Shown: positions 17,091 to 25,890 of the stretch, one piece after another | Layout of the letters: every line of letters begins with the position of its first letter | Position numbering within the stretch: position 1 is the first letter of the stretch | Assembly: GCF_017571495.1 (NCBI RefSeq) | Contig: NZ_JAGETZ010000007.1 | Location: 1-64,000 of the forward strand | Direction: 5' to 3' | Source of the DNA: Hymenobacter negativus | GTDB taxonomy: Bacteria > Bacteroidota > Bacteroidia > Cytophagales > Hymenobacteraceae | DNA: 64,000 nucleotides | Made by a program: the position numbers and the translations under genes | The notes under the pieces: model-generated | What the model was told of the DNA's origin: nothing | Database searches by the model: none | Seen by the model: only the letters and a program-made list of their open reading frames with translations

Positions 17091-17963
17091 TCACTGGCAA
17101 GCGCTCAGTTTGCGCTCCACCAACTCCTGCTTTTTCTCGTCCCACTTGTAGCAGTGCTGTTCTACTAGCACCATCCGGTTGCGGACTATTTTGTAGACTG
17201 AATTTTGCACCGAGGAGCCGGCGCAACAGGAGTTGGTTTCGGAAACGCGCTTGGTTTTCGCGTCAAATTGTAGTGAAACGCCCTCAAAGCCGCTGTCGAT
17301 GTACTGCTTCGTGTTGGGGTCGTACAGGAAATACAGGCTGGCCGTATTCGGGCCCGCAAAGCCCTGCTGATACACGGCAAAGTCCTCCAGGCCATCAAAA
17401 TTGAAGTCGCCCACCGATACGCTTCGGATGCCCCGCGACTCACAGTCGGCCTTGACTTCCTGCACAAGCCGGCCCGTTCTTTTCTCATACAGCTTCACGC
17501 TGCTGATGCTTTCGCTACTGCTCAAAACAACTTTGAAGTAGCACGTTTTCAACGCGGAAGCCTGCAATAGCTCCTGCAAGCCAGTGGAATCCTGGTCCGG
17601 ACCAGACGTGGCTTGTTGGGTGAGCAGGAGGGGCAGCTTCTGGCCGGTGGTCAGGTTTTGCCAGGTGCCGACAATGCTTTGCTGGTCGGTGGCGAAGGTG
17701 GGTATCGTGAGGCGGGCGGAGGGTTTGCCGCGCCCGTCGCTTTCGGTGAGCGTAAGGACGCCCTTGGCGCTGGTACCGTGCAGCGCGATAGGTGTGCCGA
17801 ATTTCTTGTAGAAATACGTCCCATCCATTTCCCCTTCGCCCTGGGAATCCAGCGCCAACTCGATAGAAAGTGTACCAATCGTGCCTGAATAACTCGCCTG
17901 GCCCCACGCATTTCCACTCGTGACCAGCGAAAGAAAACCAGCGGCTACGAAGAAGATGCGCAT
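17091..17963 (-). CDS. Secreted XAC2610-like protein
   Basis: A 290-residue exported protein. Residues 1-22 form a signal peptide ending near Ala-Trp-Gly-Gln-Ala. The N-terminal half is beta-rich (GTIGTLSIELALD..., FYKKFGTPIALHGT), and the C-terminal half has a SVSVGDFNFDGLEDFAVY segment (about 180-197), resembling an FG-GAP/EF-hand-like calcium site and the XAC2610 family. Four Cys (CC near 245, and single Cys near 141 and 175) may form disulfides. Function is unknown. No operon partner is close. Confidence 0.65.
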   Translation of the reverse strand: MRIFFVAAGFLSLVTSGNAWGQASYSGTIGTLSIELALDSQGEGEMDGTYFYKKFGTPIALHGTSAKGVLTLTESDGRGKPSARLTIPTFATDQQSIVGTWQNLTTGQKLPLLLTQQATSGPDQDSTGLQELLQASALKTCYFKVVLSSSESISSVKLYEKRTGRLVQEVKADCESRGIRSVSVGDFNFDGLEDFAVYQQGFAGPNTASLYFLYDPNTKQYIDSGFEGVSLQFDAKTKRVSETNSCCAGSSVQNSVYKIVRNRMVLVEQHCYKWDEKKQELVERKLSACQ

Positions 17964-18129
17964 GGGTCTACAGAAGTTACTTTAGGCAATGAGTCTGGCT
18001 ACCTGCTTTTTTTCCAGTACCTTAAAAGCATCAGTGGGTTGCTTGATGAATTTGGGTTGTTAATCAGTAAGTCCAGCGGCAGGTTGCTGCTTTGAAATAA
18101 TATCTTGGCTTTCAGTTTTATACAGCAAA

Positions 18130-18172
18130 CAAAGTGCTTGCTGGAATTTCTTAAATCCCAGCAAGCACTTTG
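18130..18172 (-). terminator. Hairpin at the end of the Cys-rich gene
   Basis: CAAAGTGCTTGCTGG and CCAGCAAGCACTTTG are perfect 15-bp complements around a 13-base loop. The 3' arm in plus coordinates lies over the last codons of the gene at 18151, so on the minus strand the hairpin spans the stop codon. It is probably the terminator of that gene. Confidence 0.7.
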
Positions 18173-18693
18173 CCTAAATTATGCTCAACAGCATGTAGCT
18201 GCTCAGTCCAATATGCAACAGCTTCCTGGGCTACGACTCCGCCTTTTTTGCCCTGTAGATGGTACACCTTTCCGTATTCATTAGAATTTCTTGCTTTGTC
18301 CCGGTCAATATCCTTTGCATTGACGGGGTCAGCTTTATTCAGCCAAAAGCGCAGATTGCGAATGTATTCTTCTTTCCTGTGAAGGAATAAATTGGCAAGT
18401 GCAGCAGCGTCAGCGGGGATATAACCGGGCCCACTACATCCGCACGAATGATAGGTGATGCCCACGGCGTATAGGTTGCGCATGTGTTGCCACGCCTTGA
18501 GGTCATCTCTAAGAGGAGACTTAAAATCAAGCCCCATATCGGCCATTAGGCTGCCGCATTCGGGGCATTTTGCAGCGGCCGAGGGGTGCGCATCAGGCGT
18601 TTTTATATCCTTCAATAACCGCCGCTTAAATGTCTTGCGGCATTCAAAGCACGCATAATGCGGCTTGTAGGTAGTCATTCCGTAGCGGCACAT
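18151..18693 (-). CDS. Uncharacterised zinc-ribbon-like protein
   Basis: A 180-residue protein with Cys pairs spaced like a zinc ribbon: HYACFECRKTFKRR near residues 12-25 and CPECGSLMADMG near 43-54, with an extra GITYHSCGCSGPG segment near 81-93. I recognise the general pattern from Bacteroidota hypothetical proteins, but not a function. It has no signal peptide. ATG at 18693 (MCRYGMTTYKPHYAC) is preferred to 18717 because the family opening starts here. It lies close to bshC (33 bases) but on the same strand downstream of it, so it may be co-transcribed. Confidence 0.6.
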   Translation of the reverse strand: MCRYGMTTYKPHYACFECRKTFKRRLLKDIKTPDAHPSAAAKCPECGSLMADMGLDFKSPLRDDLKAWQHMRNLYAVGITYHSCGCSGPGYIPADAAALANLFLHRKEEYIRNLRFWLNKADPVNAKDIDRDKARNSNEYGKVYHLQGKKGGVVAQEAVAYWTEQLHAVEHNLGKVLAGI

Positions 18694-18726
18694 AACGAAC
18701 AGAGTTAAGACCCCCAAACTACTGAA

Positions 18727-20322
18727 TTATTCTTCCTCCAGCACCGCAAATTCCAATGCCAACGGCTCAAACGCTTCCAGAAGCTGCTCGATAAAGCCGG
18801 GGTTGTTAATCAGAATGCTGAGCACATTTTCGCTGCGCTCCTGCAAGCCGCCGCCGGGGAACAGCTTTTCCTTGAGGGCGGCCAACTGCGTGTAGGCCGT
18901 TTCGTGCTTGGTTTCGGCGGCTTTGCTGAGGCGCTTTTCGAGGCCGGCGAGGCCGGCGGCGGCTTTCTGGGCTTCGGCAGCCACAGTTTTTACCAACGTG
19001 GGGTCGAGGCGCTGGGCTACGTCCTGCACCTGCTGAAAAGCCGCAGCCAGGGCCTGCTGCTGCTCCTTCAGGCTGATTTCTTCCTGGCCCAGCGTGGCGC
19101 CGACCTGCTTTTTCAGCTCAGGCATCGGCCGGAATACTTCCAGCGAAGTCAGGCCTAGCTTTTTCAGCTTGCCCGCATTAACGCGGCTGATGTATTCGGC
19201 CGAGTTGCGCGGCAGCACGATGGGGTAGGGCACCCCAAACGCCGCAAACACGTCCTTCAGCTGGAACCAGTACGCCACCTCGGCCCCGCCGCCGATGTAC
19301 ACCAGGTTGGGCAGCAGAATTTCCTGGTACACCGGCCGCAGCACCACGTTGGGGCTGAACTGCTCGGGGTGCGTTTGGGCTAGTTCCAGCAGTTCGGCCT
19401 GGCTGTGGCACTTGGCCGTATTGCGGATGGTCACTTCCACGCAGTCGGCACCGTTGGCGTCGGGTTCGAGGCGCTCCCGCTTGCCCTCATCGGTGATAAA
19501 AAACAGGTTGATGGGGCGTGAATACACCTGCGGCTTGTAGCCAGCGGCGGTGAGTTGGGCATTGGTGGCCTGCACGGCCGCATTGGAAACCTGCTCCTGA
19601 ATCTCCTTGGTCAGCAGCGGTACCAAGGCCTGTTTCAGGGCTGGCCGGTCGGCGTCTAGCGTCACCAATCCGAACTCGCCAAACAGCGCATCGGCCAGCT
19701 TGCGAGTAGCTTCGGCCAGGTTTATTGAGGTTGAATAGGCTTCGTGAAAAGCCGTCGGCACTTCGGGCGGTAGTTGGCTCAGCAGCTGCTCGTCGATGCC
19801 ATCCAAGGCCAGGCGGCCGACTGGCCCGCCGGTACCGGCCGCATCCCAGGCGTAGGTTTTTCCGAAAAGCGAAAAGTGGTTGATTTCGGCAAAGTCGTGG
19901 TCCTCGGTCGCCATCCAGTACACCGGCACGAAATCATACTGCGGGTATTTCGCCTTCAACTCGCGGCTCAGCTTGATGGCCGACACAATTTTGTAGATGA
20001 AATACAGCGGCCCCGTAAGCAGGTTGAGCTGATGCCCGGTGGTGACGGTGAAGGTGGTTTCCTGAGCCAGCAATTCGATGTTTGCCGCTACGGCGGCTGG
20101 TGCATTACCGTCGTACTGTTCGCGCAGCGCGGTTACCAGCCGCTGCCGTGCCTCGGGCGTGTAGGCCGCTTTTTTCTCCTCTATTTGAGCGGCGAAATTT
20201 TCCAGCGCGGGCCAACGGTTGTAGAACGGGGCCAGGGCGGGCTTCTGGGCAATGTAATCAGTGAGCAGGCCCGAGAAGGCGCCGGTTTCGGCGTAGGGCA
20301 GCGTGGTACAGCGAGTAGGCAT
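18727..20322 (-). CDS. bshC: Bacillithiol biosynthesis cysteine-adding enzyme BshC
   Basis: Adds cysteine to GlcN-malate in the last step of bacillithiol synthesis. The 531-residue protein shows the family's key pattern TVTTGHQLNLLTGPLYFIYKI (about 103-123), VYWMATEDHDFAEINH (about 139-154), and a long C-terminal coiled-coil segment (about 410-490). An in-frame extension to 20382 precedes the conserved MPTRCTTLPYAETGAFS start and is not credible. ytxJ, whose product acts on bacillithiolated proteins, is at 39342. bshA and bshB are not in the window. Confidence 0.93.
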   Translation of the reverse strand: MPTRCTTLPYAETGAFSGLLTDYIAQKPALAPFYNRWPALENFAAQIEEKKAAYTPEARQRLVTALREQYDGNAPAAVAANIELLAQETTFTVTTGHQLNLLTGPLYFIYKIVSAIKLSRELKAKYPQYDFVPVYWMATEDHDFAEINHFSLFGKTYAWDAAGTGGPVGRLALDGIDEQLLSQLPPEVPTAFHEAYSTSINLAEATRKLADALFGEFGLVTLDADRPALKQALVPLLTKEIQEQVSNAAVQATNAQLTAAGYKPQVYSRPINLFFITDEGKRERLEPDANGADCVEVTIRNTAKCHSQAELLELAQTHPEQFSPNVVLRPVYQEILLPNLVYIGGGAEVAYWFQLKDVFAAFGVPYPIVLPRNSAEYISRVNAGKLKKLGLTSLEVFRPMPELKKQVGATLGQEEISLKEQQQALAAAFQQVQDVAQRLDPTLVKTVAAEAQKAAAGLAGLEKRLSKAAETKHETAYTQLAALKEKLFPGGGLQERSENVLSILINNPGFIEQLLEAFEPLALEFAVLEEE

Positions 20323-20410
20323 GGTAAAGCAAACGGGGCCGGGTTCGGAGTGAACCTTAGCCAATGGCAAAAGTCCGCACAAAACCAGGCCCCGCCGGAA
20401 AAGTTATAAT

Positions 20411-20435
20411 GGACGGCGCGGCGCCCGCGCCGTCC
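20411..20435. terminator. GC-rich hairpin after rimO
   Basis: GGACGGCGCGG pairs perfectly with CCGCGCCGTCC across CGC. On the minus strand it lies 42 bases after the rimO stop, with a T run a few bases further on, so it is a candidate terminator. The flanking AAATCCGATTAATCCG and AAATCCGCCAAATCCG words look like a degraded dispersed repeat. Confidence 0.55.
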
Positions 20436-20476
20436 ACAAAATCCGATTAATCCGAAAAATCCGCCAAATCCGTGGT

Positions 20477-21790
20477 TCAGACCAGGTGGCCGTACAGGTC
20501 GAAATCTGAAGCTGAATCAATCTTCACGTTGGCAAAGTCACCTAGCCGCACGAACGTGTCTTTTTCCACGGGCACCAGCACTTCATTGTCCACCTCGGGC
20601 GAGTCGAACTCCGTGCGGCCCACGAAATGGCCACTTTCCTTGCGGTCGAACAGTACCTTGTAGGTTTGGCCCACGCGGGCCTCGTTCAGCTCCATCGAAA
20701 TACCCTGTTGCAGCTCCATAATGGCATCGGCGCGCTCCTGCTTCACTTCGACTGGCACGTCATCCACGAGGGTGTGGGAGTGCGTGTTTTCCTCGTGTGA
20801 GTAGGTGAAGATGCCCAGGCGCTCAAAGCGGGTTTGCTCCACGAAGTCATACATTTCCTGGAAGTCCTGCTCGGTCTCGCCGGGGTGGCCCGAAATAAGC
20901 GTGGTGCGCAACGCAATGCCCGGCACACGCTGCCGAATGGTGTCCACCAGCTCGATGGTACGGCGCTTGGTGATGCCCCGGCGCATGGTTTTTAGCATGT
21001 TGTCGGAGCCGTGCTGCAGGGGCATGTCGAGGTACTTGCAAATATTTTCGCGCTCGGCCATCACGTCCAATGCATCCAACGGGAACTGCGAGGGGTAGGC
21101 GTACTGCAGCCGAATCCAGTCGATGCCGTTCACATCGGACAGGTTGCGGAGCAGGTCGGCAAGCTTGCGTTCGCCGTAGGCTTGCAGGCCATAGTAGGTC
21201 AGGTCCTGGGCAATGAGAATCAACTCTTTGGTGCCCATACCGGCCAAGCGCTTGGCTTCCTTCACAAGGTCCTCAATGGGCCGGTCTACGTGCTTGCCGC
21301 GCATCAGTGGGATGGCGCAGAACGAGCAGGGGCGGTTGCAGCCCTCCGCGATTTTGAAATAGGCGTAGTGGCGTGGCGTGGTAATCAGCCGCTCGCCGAT
21401 GAGTTCGTGCTTGTAGTCGGCGTTGAGCACTTTCAGCATCTGGGGCAGCTCCAGCGTGCCGAAATAGGCGTCTACCTGCGGGATTTCGACTTCCAGCTCG
21501 TCCTTATAGCGCTGCGAGAGGCAACCCGTTACGTACAGTTTTTCAAGGCGGCCAGCTTCCTTCTCATCCGCGTAGCGCAGGATGGTATCGATGCTTTCCT
21601 GCTTGGCATTATCAATAAAGCCACAGGTGTTGATAATGACAATGTTGGCATCGGATTTTTCGGCCTCGTGCGTCACATCAAACTGGTTGGCTTGCAGCTG
21701 GCCCATCAGTACTTCCGAGTCCACGATGTTCTTCGAGCAGCCGAGGGTGATGACGTTAACTTTATTCTGGGTCTGATTTCTAACTTTCAC
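20477..21790 (-). CDS. rimO: Ribosomal protein S12 methylthiotransferase RimO
   Basis: Adds a methylthio group to a conserved Asp of ribosomal protein S12. The 437-residue protein has the three UPF0004 cysteines (C18, C56, C90), the radical-SAM motif CX3CX2C at residues 151-158 (CNRPCSFC) and a C-terminal TRAM domain (about 370-437). The start is a GTG at 21790; KVNVITLGCSKN then follows as in the family. It is separated from bshC by a hairpin, and its transcript probably starts in the gap to the acyltransferase. Confidence 0.95.
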   Translation of the reverse strand: MKVRNQTQNKVNVITLGCSKNIVDSEVLMGQLQANQFDVTHEAEKSDANIVIINTCGFIDNAKQESIDTILRYADEKEAGRLEKLYVTGCLSQRYKDELEVEIPQVDAYFGTLELPQMLKVLNADYKHELIGERLITTPRHYAYFKIAEGCNRPCSFCAIPLMRGKHVDRPIEDLVKEAKRLAGMGTKELILIAQDLTYYGLQAYGERKLADLLRNLSDVNGIDWIRLQYAYPSQFPLDALDVMAERENICKYLDMPLQHGSDNMLKTMRRGITKRRTIELVDTIRQRVPGIALRTTLISGHPGETEQDFQEMYDFVEQTRFERLGIFTYSHEENTHSHTLVDDVPVEVKQERADAIMELQQGISMELNEARVGQTYKVLFDRKESGHFVGRTEFDSPEVDNEVLVPVEKDTFVRLGDFANVKIDSASDFDLYGHLV

Positions 21791-21919
21791 AAGCGCTGAT
21801 TTAAACTGATTAACCGTGATTTCGCTGATGCATTAATGCGGGCAAGGGCATCAGCCGCGTCGATGGAACAAGGCTGCAAGCGCGAATAGGATAGATTGCT
21901 TGCCGGCCGAACCCCAAAA

Positions 21920-23074
21920 TTACGACGTAGCCAGTCCCCGACCACCAGTAAGCACCGCATAAATACCCGGAGCCACCCAGCGCAACACCGCGCCAATGCC
22001 CACGCTCACAGCCGCTACCAGCAGGGGCAAGGCGAGGTAGGTAAGCAAATGGATGTGCGGAACGGCGCGCCAGTAGCGCAACGCCAGCTCGGTGGTATAG
22101 TTCACCAGGGGCACGTGCAGCACGTAAATCATAAACGAAAAGCCCGTCAGCCACCGAAACCAGGTCTGCGCCATGCACCAGCGCACCAGCCCATTCAGCC
22201 CAAACCAAGCTGCCAGCATCCCGCTGATTTCGCCTACTCTGTGCAGCGCCAGCATGCTTAGCCCCAGCGGCAGCGAAAATGGCGGCTCGACGTAGAACGC
22301 CAACCAGGTTTTCAGCGCCGCGCTGCCCAGCCATAATCCTGCGAATAGCATCGGCCGGAACCAGTGTGGCGGTACCAGCACCTCCTGGTGGCGCAGTGCC
22401 AGCCACATGCCCAGCCCGAAAAACAACAGCCCGTCGCCCTCCACCAACGGTAGCGGCACCATAAAAAACCACAGCAGCCCCGCCACGCTGAAGTAGATGG
22501 CCGGCTTGCGCAAAATGGCCACCCGCAGCCACGGATAGGCCAGATTATACATCAGCAAGCTGCGCAGAAACCACAGCTGAAACGGGGCCGGTACCACCAG
22601 CCAGCGCTGCACCAGCTCACCCACCGAGTACTGGCCGAGCAGCTGCCGGGGCCAGAACGGGCTGATTTCGGCATCAACAACGGCTTGGCGCGTCACAGGG
22701 AACTGCTCCAGCGCCCACAGTACCGCCAGCCACAGCAAGCTCCAGAACAGGTAGGGAAGGCCCAGGGTGCGCAGGCGCCGCCGCACGCGCTGGCCGTGCG
22801 GCTCCGTGCCCTCACGCCGCGCAAACAGGTAGCCCGAAATGGCAAATAGAATGGGAATGCGGAAGCGCAGCACCCCATTAGCCAGGAAATATTGCAGCCA
22901 AGTACCTGGTCCTAAAGGTTCATTAACCGGCGTGAAGGGCTGCAGGTAGCGCGGGTGCAGGTTATAGGCATGCACATAAATCAGCAGTACCATGGCCACC
23001 AGCGACCAAAACCGAAGCTTCTGGCTGAGGAAGGAATCGAGCGGAGTGGGTACGGACGGTAGGGGTGCAGTCAT
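21920..23074 (-). CDS. Acyltransferase family 3 membrane protein
   Basis: A 384-residue polytopic protein with about ten membrane helices. The opening KLRFWSLVAMVLLIYVHAYN (about 19-38) with a conserved His, and RIPILFAISGYLFARR (about 72-87), fit the acyltransferase_3 family that acylates surface sugars. The substrate cannot be predicted. It is preceded by a REP-like palindrome (minus-strand upstream) and followed by rimO with a 129-base gap. ATG at 23074 opens the family region after about 18 residues. Confidence 0.85.
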   Translation of the reverse strand: MTAPLPSVPTPLDSFLSQKLRFWSLVAMVLLIYVHAYNLHPRYLQPFTPVNEPLGPGTWLQYFLANGVLRFRIPILFAISGYLFARREGTEPHGQRVRRRLRTLGLPYLFWSLLWLAVLWALEQFPVTRQAVVDAEISPFWPRQLLGQYSVGELVQRWLVVPAPFQLWFLRSLLMYNLAYPWLRVAILRKPAIYFSVAGLLWFFMVPLPLVEGDGLLFFGLGMWLALRHQEVLVPPHWFRPMLFAGLWLGSAALKTWLAFYVEPPFSLPLGLSMLALHRVGEISGMLAAWFGLNGLVRWCMAQTWFRWLTGFSFMIYVLHVPLVNYTTELALRYWRAVPHIHLLTYLALPLLVAAVSVGIGAVLRWVAPGIYAVLTGGRGLATS

Positions 23075-23124
23075 AGCTGCAAGGATGCGAAAAAGCGGGA
23101 AACGGTTGTGCAGGAAAAACCGGA

Positions 23125-23229
23125 AAAGGCGGGCATGCTGAGCGCTGCCGAAGCATCTCTACCGGGCTAGTAATTTGGTTTACTGCTATCATAGAGGTGC
23201 TTCGGCGGCGCTCAGCACGCCCGCCTTTA
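23125..23229. repeat. REP-like palindrome between pheS and the acyltransferase
   Basis: Arms AAAGGCGGGCATGCTGAGCG then CTGCCGAAGCATCTCT, and the complementary AGAGGTGCTTCGGCGGCGCT then CAGCACGCCCGCCTTT, flank a spacer with TAGTAATTTGGTTTACTGCT. A few compensating differences keep the arms paired. Same family as 8975-9064. Confidence 0.8.
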
Positions 23230-23243
23230 TAACTACGAGGCTC

Positions 23244-24332
23244 TTACAGCGCCTCGAACTGCCGCAGGAAACGCATATCGTTCTCGGTGAACAGGCGTAG
23301 GTCCTTAATCTGGTACTTAAGCATGGCAATGCGCTCGATGCCCATGCCCCAGGCGTAGCCCGAGTATTTATCGGAGTCAATTTTAGCGTTTTCGAGCACG
23401 GCGGGGTCCACCATGCCACAACCGCCGATTTCGACCCAGCCCGAGTACTTGCAGATGTTGCAGCCCGCGCCCTTGCAAATCAGGCAGGTGATGTCAATTT
23501 CGGCGCTGGGTTCGGTGAAGGGGAAGAAGCTAGGGCGGAAGCGAATATTAATGTCAGCTCCAAACAGCTCTTGCACGAAGTAATACACCGTCTGCTTCAG
23601 GTCAGCAAAGCTCACGCCTTCGTCAATAAAAATGCCCTCCACTTGGTGGAACATCATATGAGCGCGGGCAGAAATGGCCTCGTTGCGGAACACCCGGCCC
23701 GGCATCACCCGGCGGATGGGCAGCGGTTCGGTTTCCATCACGCGTACCTGCACAGTGCTGGTGTGGGTGCGCAGCAAGTGGGGCAAATTGGGTGCGCCGG
23801 TAGCGGCATCGCCGGTTGCGCCGGCATTATCCGCGCCGGCCGCGTGCGACACCGGGGCCACGAAAAACGTGTCCTGCATGTCGCGGGCCGGATGATTTTC
23901 GGGGAAGTTGAGGGCTGTGAAGTTGTGCCAATCGTCCTCAATTTCAGGGCCTTCGGCCACAGCAAAGCCGATGCGGGCGAATACACGCAGCATCTCCTCG
24001 CGCACCAGGCTCAGGGGGTGGCGGGTGCCCAGGGCGTTGGGCACCGTGGGCAAGGTGTAGTCGAAGTCCGGGTTGGCGGGGGCGTTGTCGGCAGCGGCTT
24101 CGGCGGCTTGCTGGGCCTCGTCGAAACGGGCCTGGGCCTGCTGCTTCAGGGCGTTGAGCTGCTGGCCTACGGCGCGCTTCTCCTCATTGGGCACGGTCTT
24201 AAGCTGGTCGAACAAATCGGCCAGCCGGCCTTTGCGCCCGAGGTAGCTGATGCGAAAAGCATCGAGTTCAGCGCTATTATTCAGCGCGGCCGTTGTAATT
24301 TCGGCCGCAAGAGCGGCAATTGATTCCTGCAT
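23244..24332 (-). CDS. pheS: Phenylalanine-tRNA ligase alpha subunit
   Basis: Catalytic alpha subunit of PheRS. The 362-residue protein has the N-terminal coiled coil (about 1-90), the class II core with HPLSLVREEMLRVFARIGF and GPEIEDDWHNFTALNFPENHPARD motifs, motif 2 around GRVFRNEA, and motif 3 GMGIERIAMLKYQIKDLR. A 14-residue insertion near residues 169-185 (HAAGADNAGATGDAATG) is Ala/Gly-rich and unusual. Either of two adjacent ATGs (24335 or 24332) could be the start. A TAACTTTG box lies a few bases upstream. pheT is not adjacent. Confidence 0.95.
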   Translation of the reverse strand: MQESIAALAAEITTAALNNSAELDAFRISYLGRKGRLADLFDQLKTVPNEEKRAVGQQLNALKQQAQARFDEAQQAAEAAADNAPANPDFDYTLPTVPNALGTRHPLSLVREEMLRVFARIGFAVAEGPEIEDDWHNFTALNFPENHPARDMQDTFFVAPVSHAAGADNAGATGDAATGAPNLPHLLRTHTSTVQVRVMETEPLPIRRVMPGRVFRNEAISARAHMMFHQVEGIFIDEGVSFADLKQTVYYFVQELFGADINIRFRPSFFPFTEPSAEIDITCLICKGAGCNICKYSGWVEIGGCGMVDPAVLENAKIDSDKYSGYAWGMGIERIAMLKYQIKDLRLFTENDMRFLRQFEAL

Positions 24333-24341
24333 CATAGGCCA

Positions 24342-24349
24342 CAAAGTTA
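24342..24349 (-). promoter_or_regulatory. TAnnTTTG promoter box of pheS
   Basis: On the minus strand this reads TAACTTTG, an exact match to the Bacteroidota -7 consensus, six bases before the first of two adjacent ATGs. It predicts a very short or absent leader. Confidence 0.6.
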
Positions 24350-24432
24350 CGGCAAGGTCCCGGCCCTGTCCGAACGATTCATAAACACATTCAGTTAACC
24401 TGCCTGATATTCATTTACCCAACCCCCACATC

Positions 24433-25080
24433 ATGAAACGTGTACTATTTCTTCTGTTATTGCTAGGAGGCCTGGCTACTTCCGCTTTTGCTCAAGGCGG
24501 CTGGGACACCGGCGGCGGCTGGGGCGATGCGCCCAAAAAGGCTCCCGCCAAAAAAACCACTACGAAAACCACCACTACGACCAAAGCCACTGACCAGGCT
24601 GCCACGAAAAACGGCGGCGCAGTGGCCGAGCCCGCAGCCCCAGAGGCTACGCCGACGCCGGACGCTGCTGCAGCGCCCGCACCCGCCGACAAAGGCGGAT
24701 TGAGTGCTGGTGGCGGAAACTCCACCGTTAGCTCGGGCCAGTTCATTTCGGTGGCTCCCGGCTCGCCTGTAATGCTGACGAGCGGCCGCAACATCATGGC
24801 CGCCGATGCTGCTGCTGCTGCCGAGCGTCGCGCCAACCGCAAAGTGCGCCATCCCAAGCCCTGGCCCCCACGCCCTGCCGAACCGGCTCCTATGGCTGCT
24901 GCTCCGGCGCCCGCCGCTACGCCCGCGCCCGCTCCAGCGGAAGAAGCTGGTGCCAGCAATGCCGCTGGTGGGGCCGAAACGGCTGCTGCAAAAGCCGCTC
25001 CCGCCACTACCACCAAAGCAAAAACGGCCCCCAAAGCTGCTCCCGCCAAGAAGAAAGCGCCTGAGCCTTCGGGCTGGTAG
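24433..25080 (+). CDS. Secreted low-complexity protein, APGxPV family, member A
   Basis: A 215-residue protein I do not recognise. Residues 1-20 are a clear signal peptide (ending TSAFA before Q). A Trp-Gly segment (GGWDTGGGWGD), a Lys/Thr-rich tract (about 35-55) and Ala/Pro-rich spacers follow; the C-terminus is Ala/Lys-rich and ends in PSGW. The motif VAPGSPV (about 110-116) is shared with three genes downstream. Low complexity and high basic charge suggest a surface or periplasmic structural role, but this is inference. It diverges from pheS with an 88-base gap (from the ORF start). Confidence 0.6.
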   Translation: MKRVLFLLLLLGGLATSAFAQGGWDTGGGWGDAPKKAPAKKTTTKTTTTTKATDQAATKNGGAVAEPAAPEATPTPDAAAAPAPADKGGLSAGGGNSTVSSGQFISVAPGSPVMLTSGRNIMAADAAAAAERRANRKVRHPKPWPPRPAEPAPMAAAPAPAATPAPAPAEEAGASNAAGGAETAAAKAAPATTTKAKTAPKAAPAKKKAPEPSGW

Positions 25081-25120
25081 CACTGAGCCTGCCGCGCCAG
25101 GTAAAAACTGGGTGAAATGA

Positions 25121-25170
25121 GAAGCCCGTCCGAATCAGCTGCTGCTGGTTGGGGCGGGTTTTTTAGTTGA
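25121..25170 (+). terminator. Imperfect terminator hairpin after member A
   Basis: GCCCGTCCGAATCAGC pairs, with a few mismatches, with GCTGGTTGGGGCGGGT, followed by TTTTTT. A plausible intrinsic terminator for the gene ending at 25080. Confidence 0.6.
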
Positions 25171-25365
25171 CTGGTTTTCGACTGCATAGAGCGGTGCGGG
25201 CGATGGAAGGCGAAGGGACAAACCTGTGTACCATTTCGGTGTGCTGCGACAGCTAGCTTTAATTGTAGGCTAAAAACCACCCGGCGAAAGTGTTTCGCGT
25301 ATGCCCAACGGGCGCTGTTGCTGGCGCTAGCTGCTTTCTCCTTCACCCATCACATTTGCTTGCTT
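25171..25365. other. Intergenic space before member B
   Basis: Non-coding as far as I can see. It should contain the promoter of member B; TAGCTTTA near 25253 differs from TAnnTTTG at the final base. Confidence 0.3.
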
Positions 25366-25725
25366 ATGCTGTTTCGTTCCTTCTTCTCCGTTTCGATAGT
25401 GCTGGCGACAGTAGCCAGTGCCGCTGCGCAAACCGCGCCTGTTAAAAAGACTACTAAAACAACCAGTACGGCCCGTGCTACCACCTCGCGCAGTACTACC
25501 ATGCAAAGCCAGTCGGCAGCCAAAGCGACGCCCGGCGGGCGCAACGATATTGGCCCGGCTGGCAACGGCGCCGTGGGCTCCACGGAAAATGCCGATGGGA
25601 AGGGCCAGAATGCTTACGCCGCCCCTGGAATGCCCGTGAACGTGGACAACCCCAAGAAAGTGGAGGGCTACAATGGCCCGGCGCCTACTAAATCCCGTAC
25701 TGGCACCACGCTCTCGCCGCGCTAA
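25366..25725 (+). CDS. Secreted low-complexity protein, APGxPV family, member B
   Basis: A 119-residue protein with a signal peptide (about residues 1-22, ending ASAAAQ), a Lys/Thr/Ser-rich region (about 23-55) and the motif AAPGMPVNV (about 84-92) followed by KKVEGYNGP. A longer frame starts at 25318, but the ATG at 25366 opens the signal peptide cleanly. It resembles members C and D more closely than A around the motif. No known domain is visible, and the function is unknown. Confidence 0.55.
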   Translation: MLFRSFFSVSIVLATVASAAAQTAPVKKTTKTTSTARATTSRSTTMQSQSAAKATPGGRNDIGPAGNGAVGSTENADGKGQNAYAAPGMPVNVDNPKKVEGYNGPAPTKSRTGTTLSPR

Positions 25726-25741
25726 AAGGGAGTTTGTCGAT

Positions 25742-25787
25742 AAAAGGGCCCGGTTGGTATGCGTTCTCGCACCGGCCGGGCCTTTTT
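25742..25787 (+). terminator. Terminator hairpin after member B
   Basis: GGCCCGGTT in the left arm (25747-25755 region) pairs with ACCGG and GGGCC in the right arm, followed by TTTTT. The stem is imperfect but GC-rich. It separates members B and C. Confidence 0.6.
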
Positions 25788-25890
25788 GTGTGGTGTGGCG
25801 GCGGTAAACGAGAAATTGGCATACTTTTCGAATAGTCTCTTATCAGTAATGGGAACTAACTTTTCAACCTCACCTTCAACTTCTTCAGCC

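Noticed and set aside
21810..22532. A 240-codon minus-strand frame in another reading frame of the acyltransferase
   Set aside because: It overlaps the well-supported acyltransferase on the same strand and lacks motifs.
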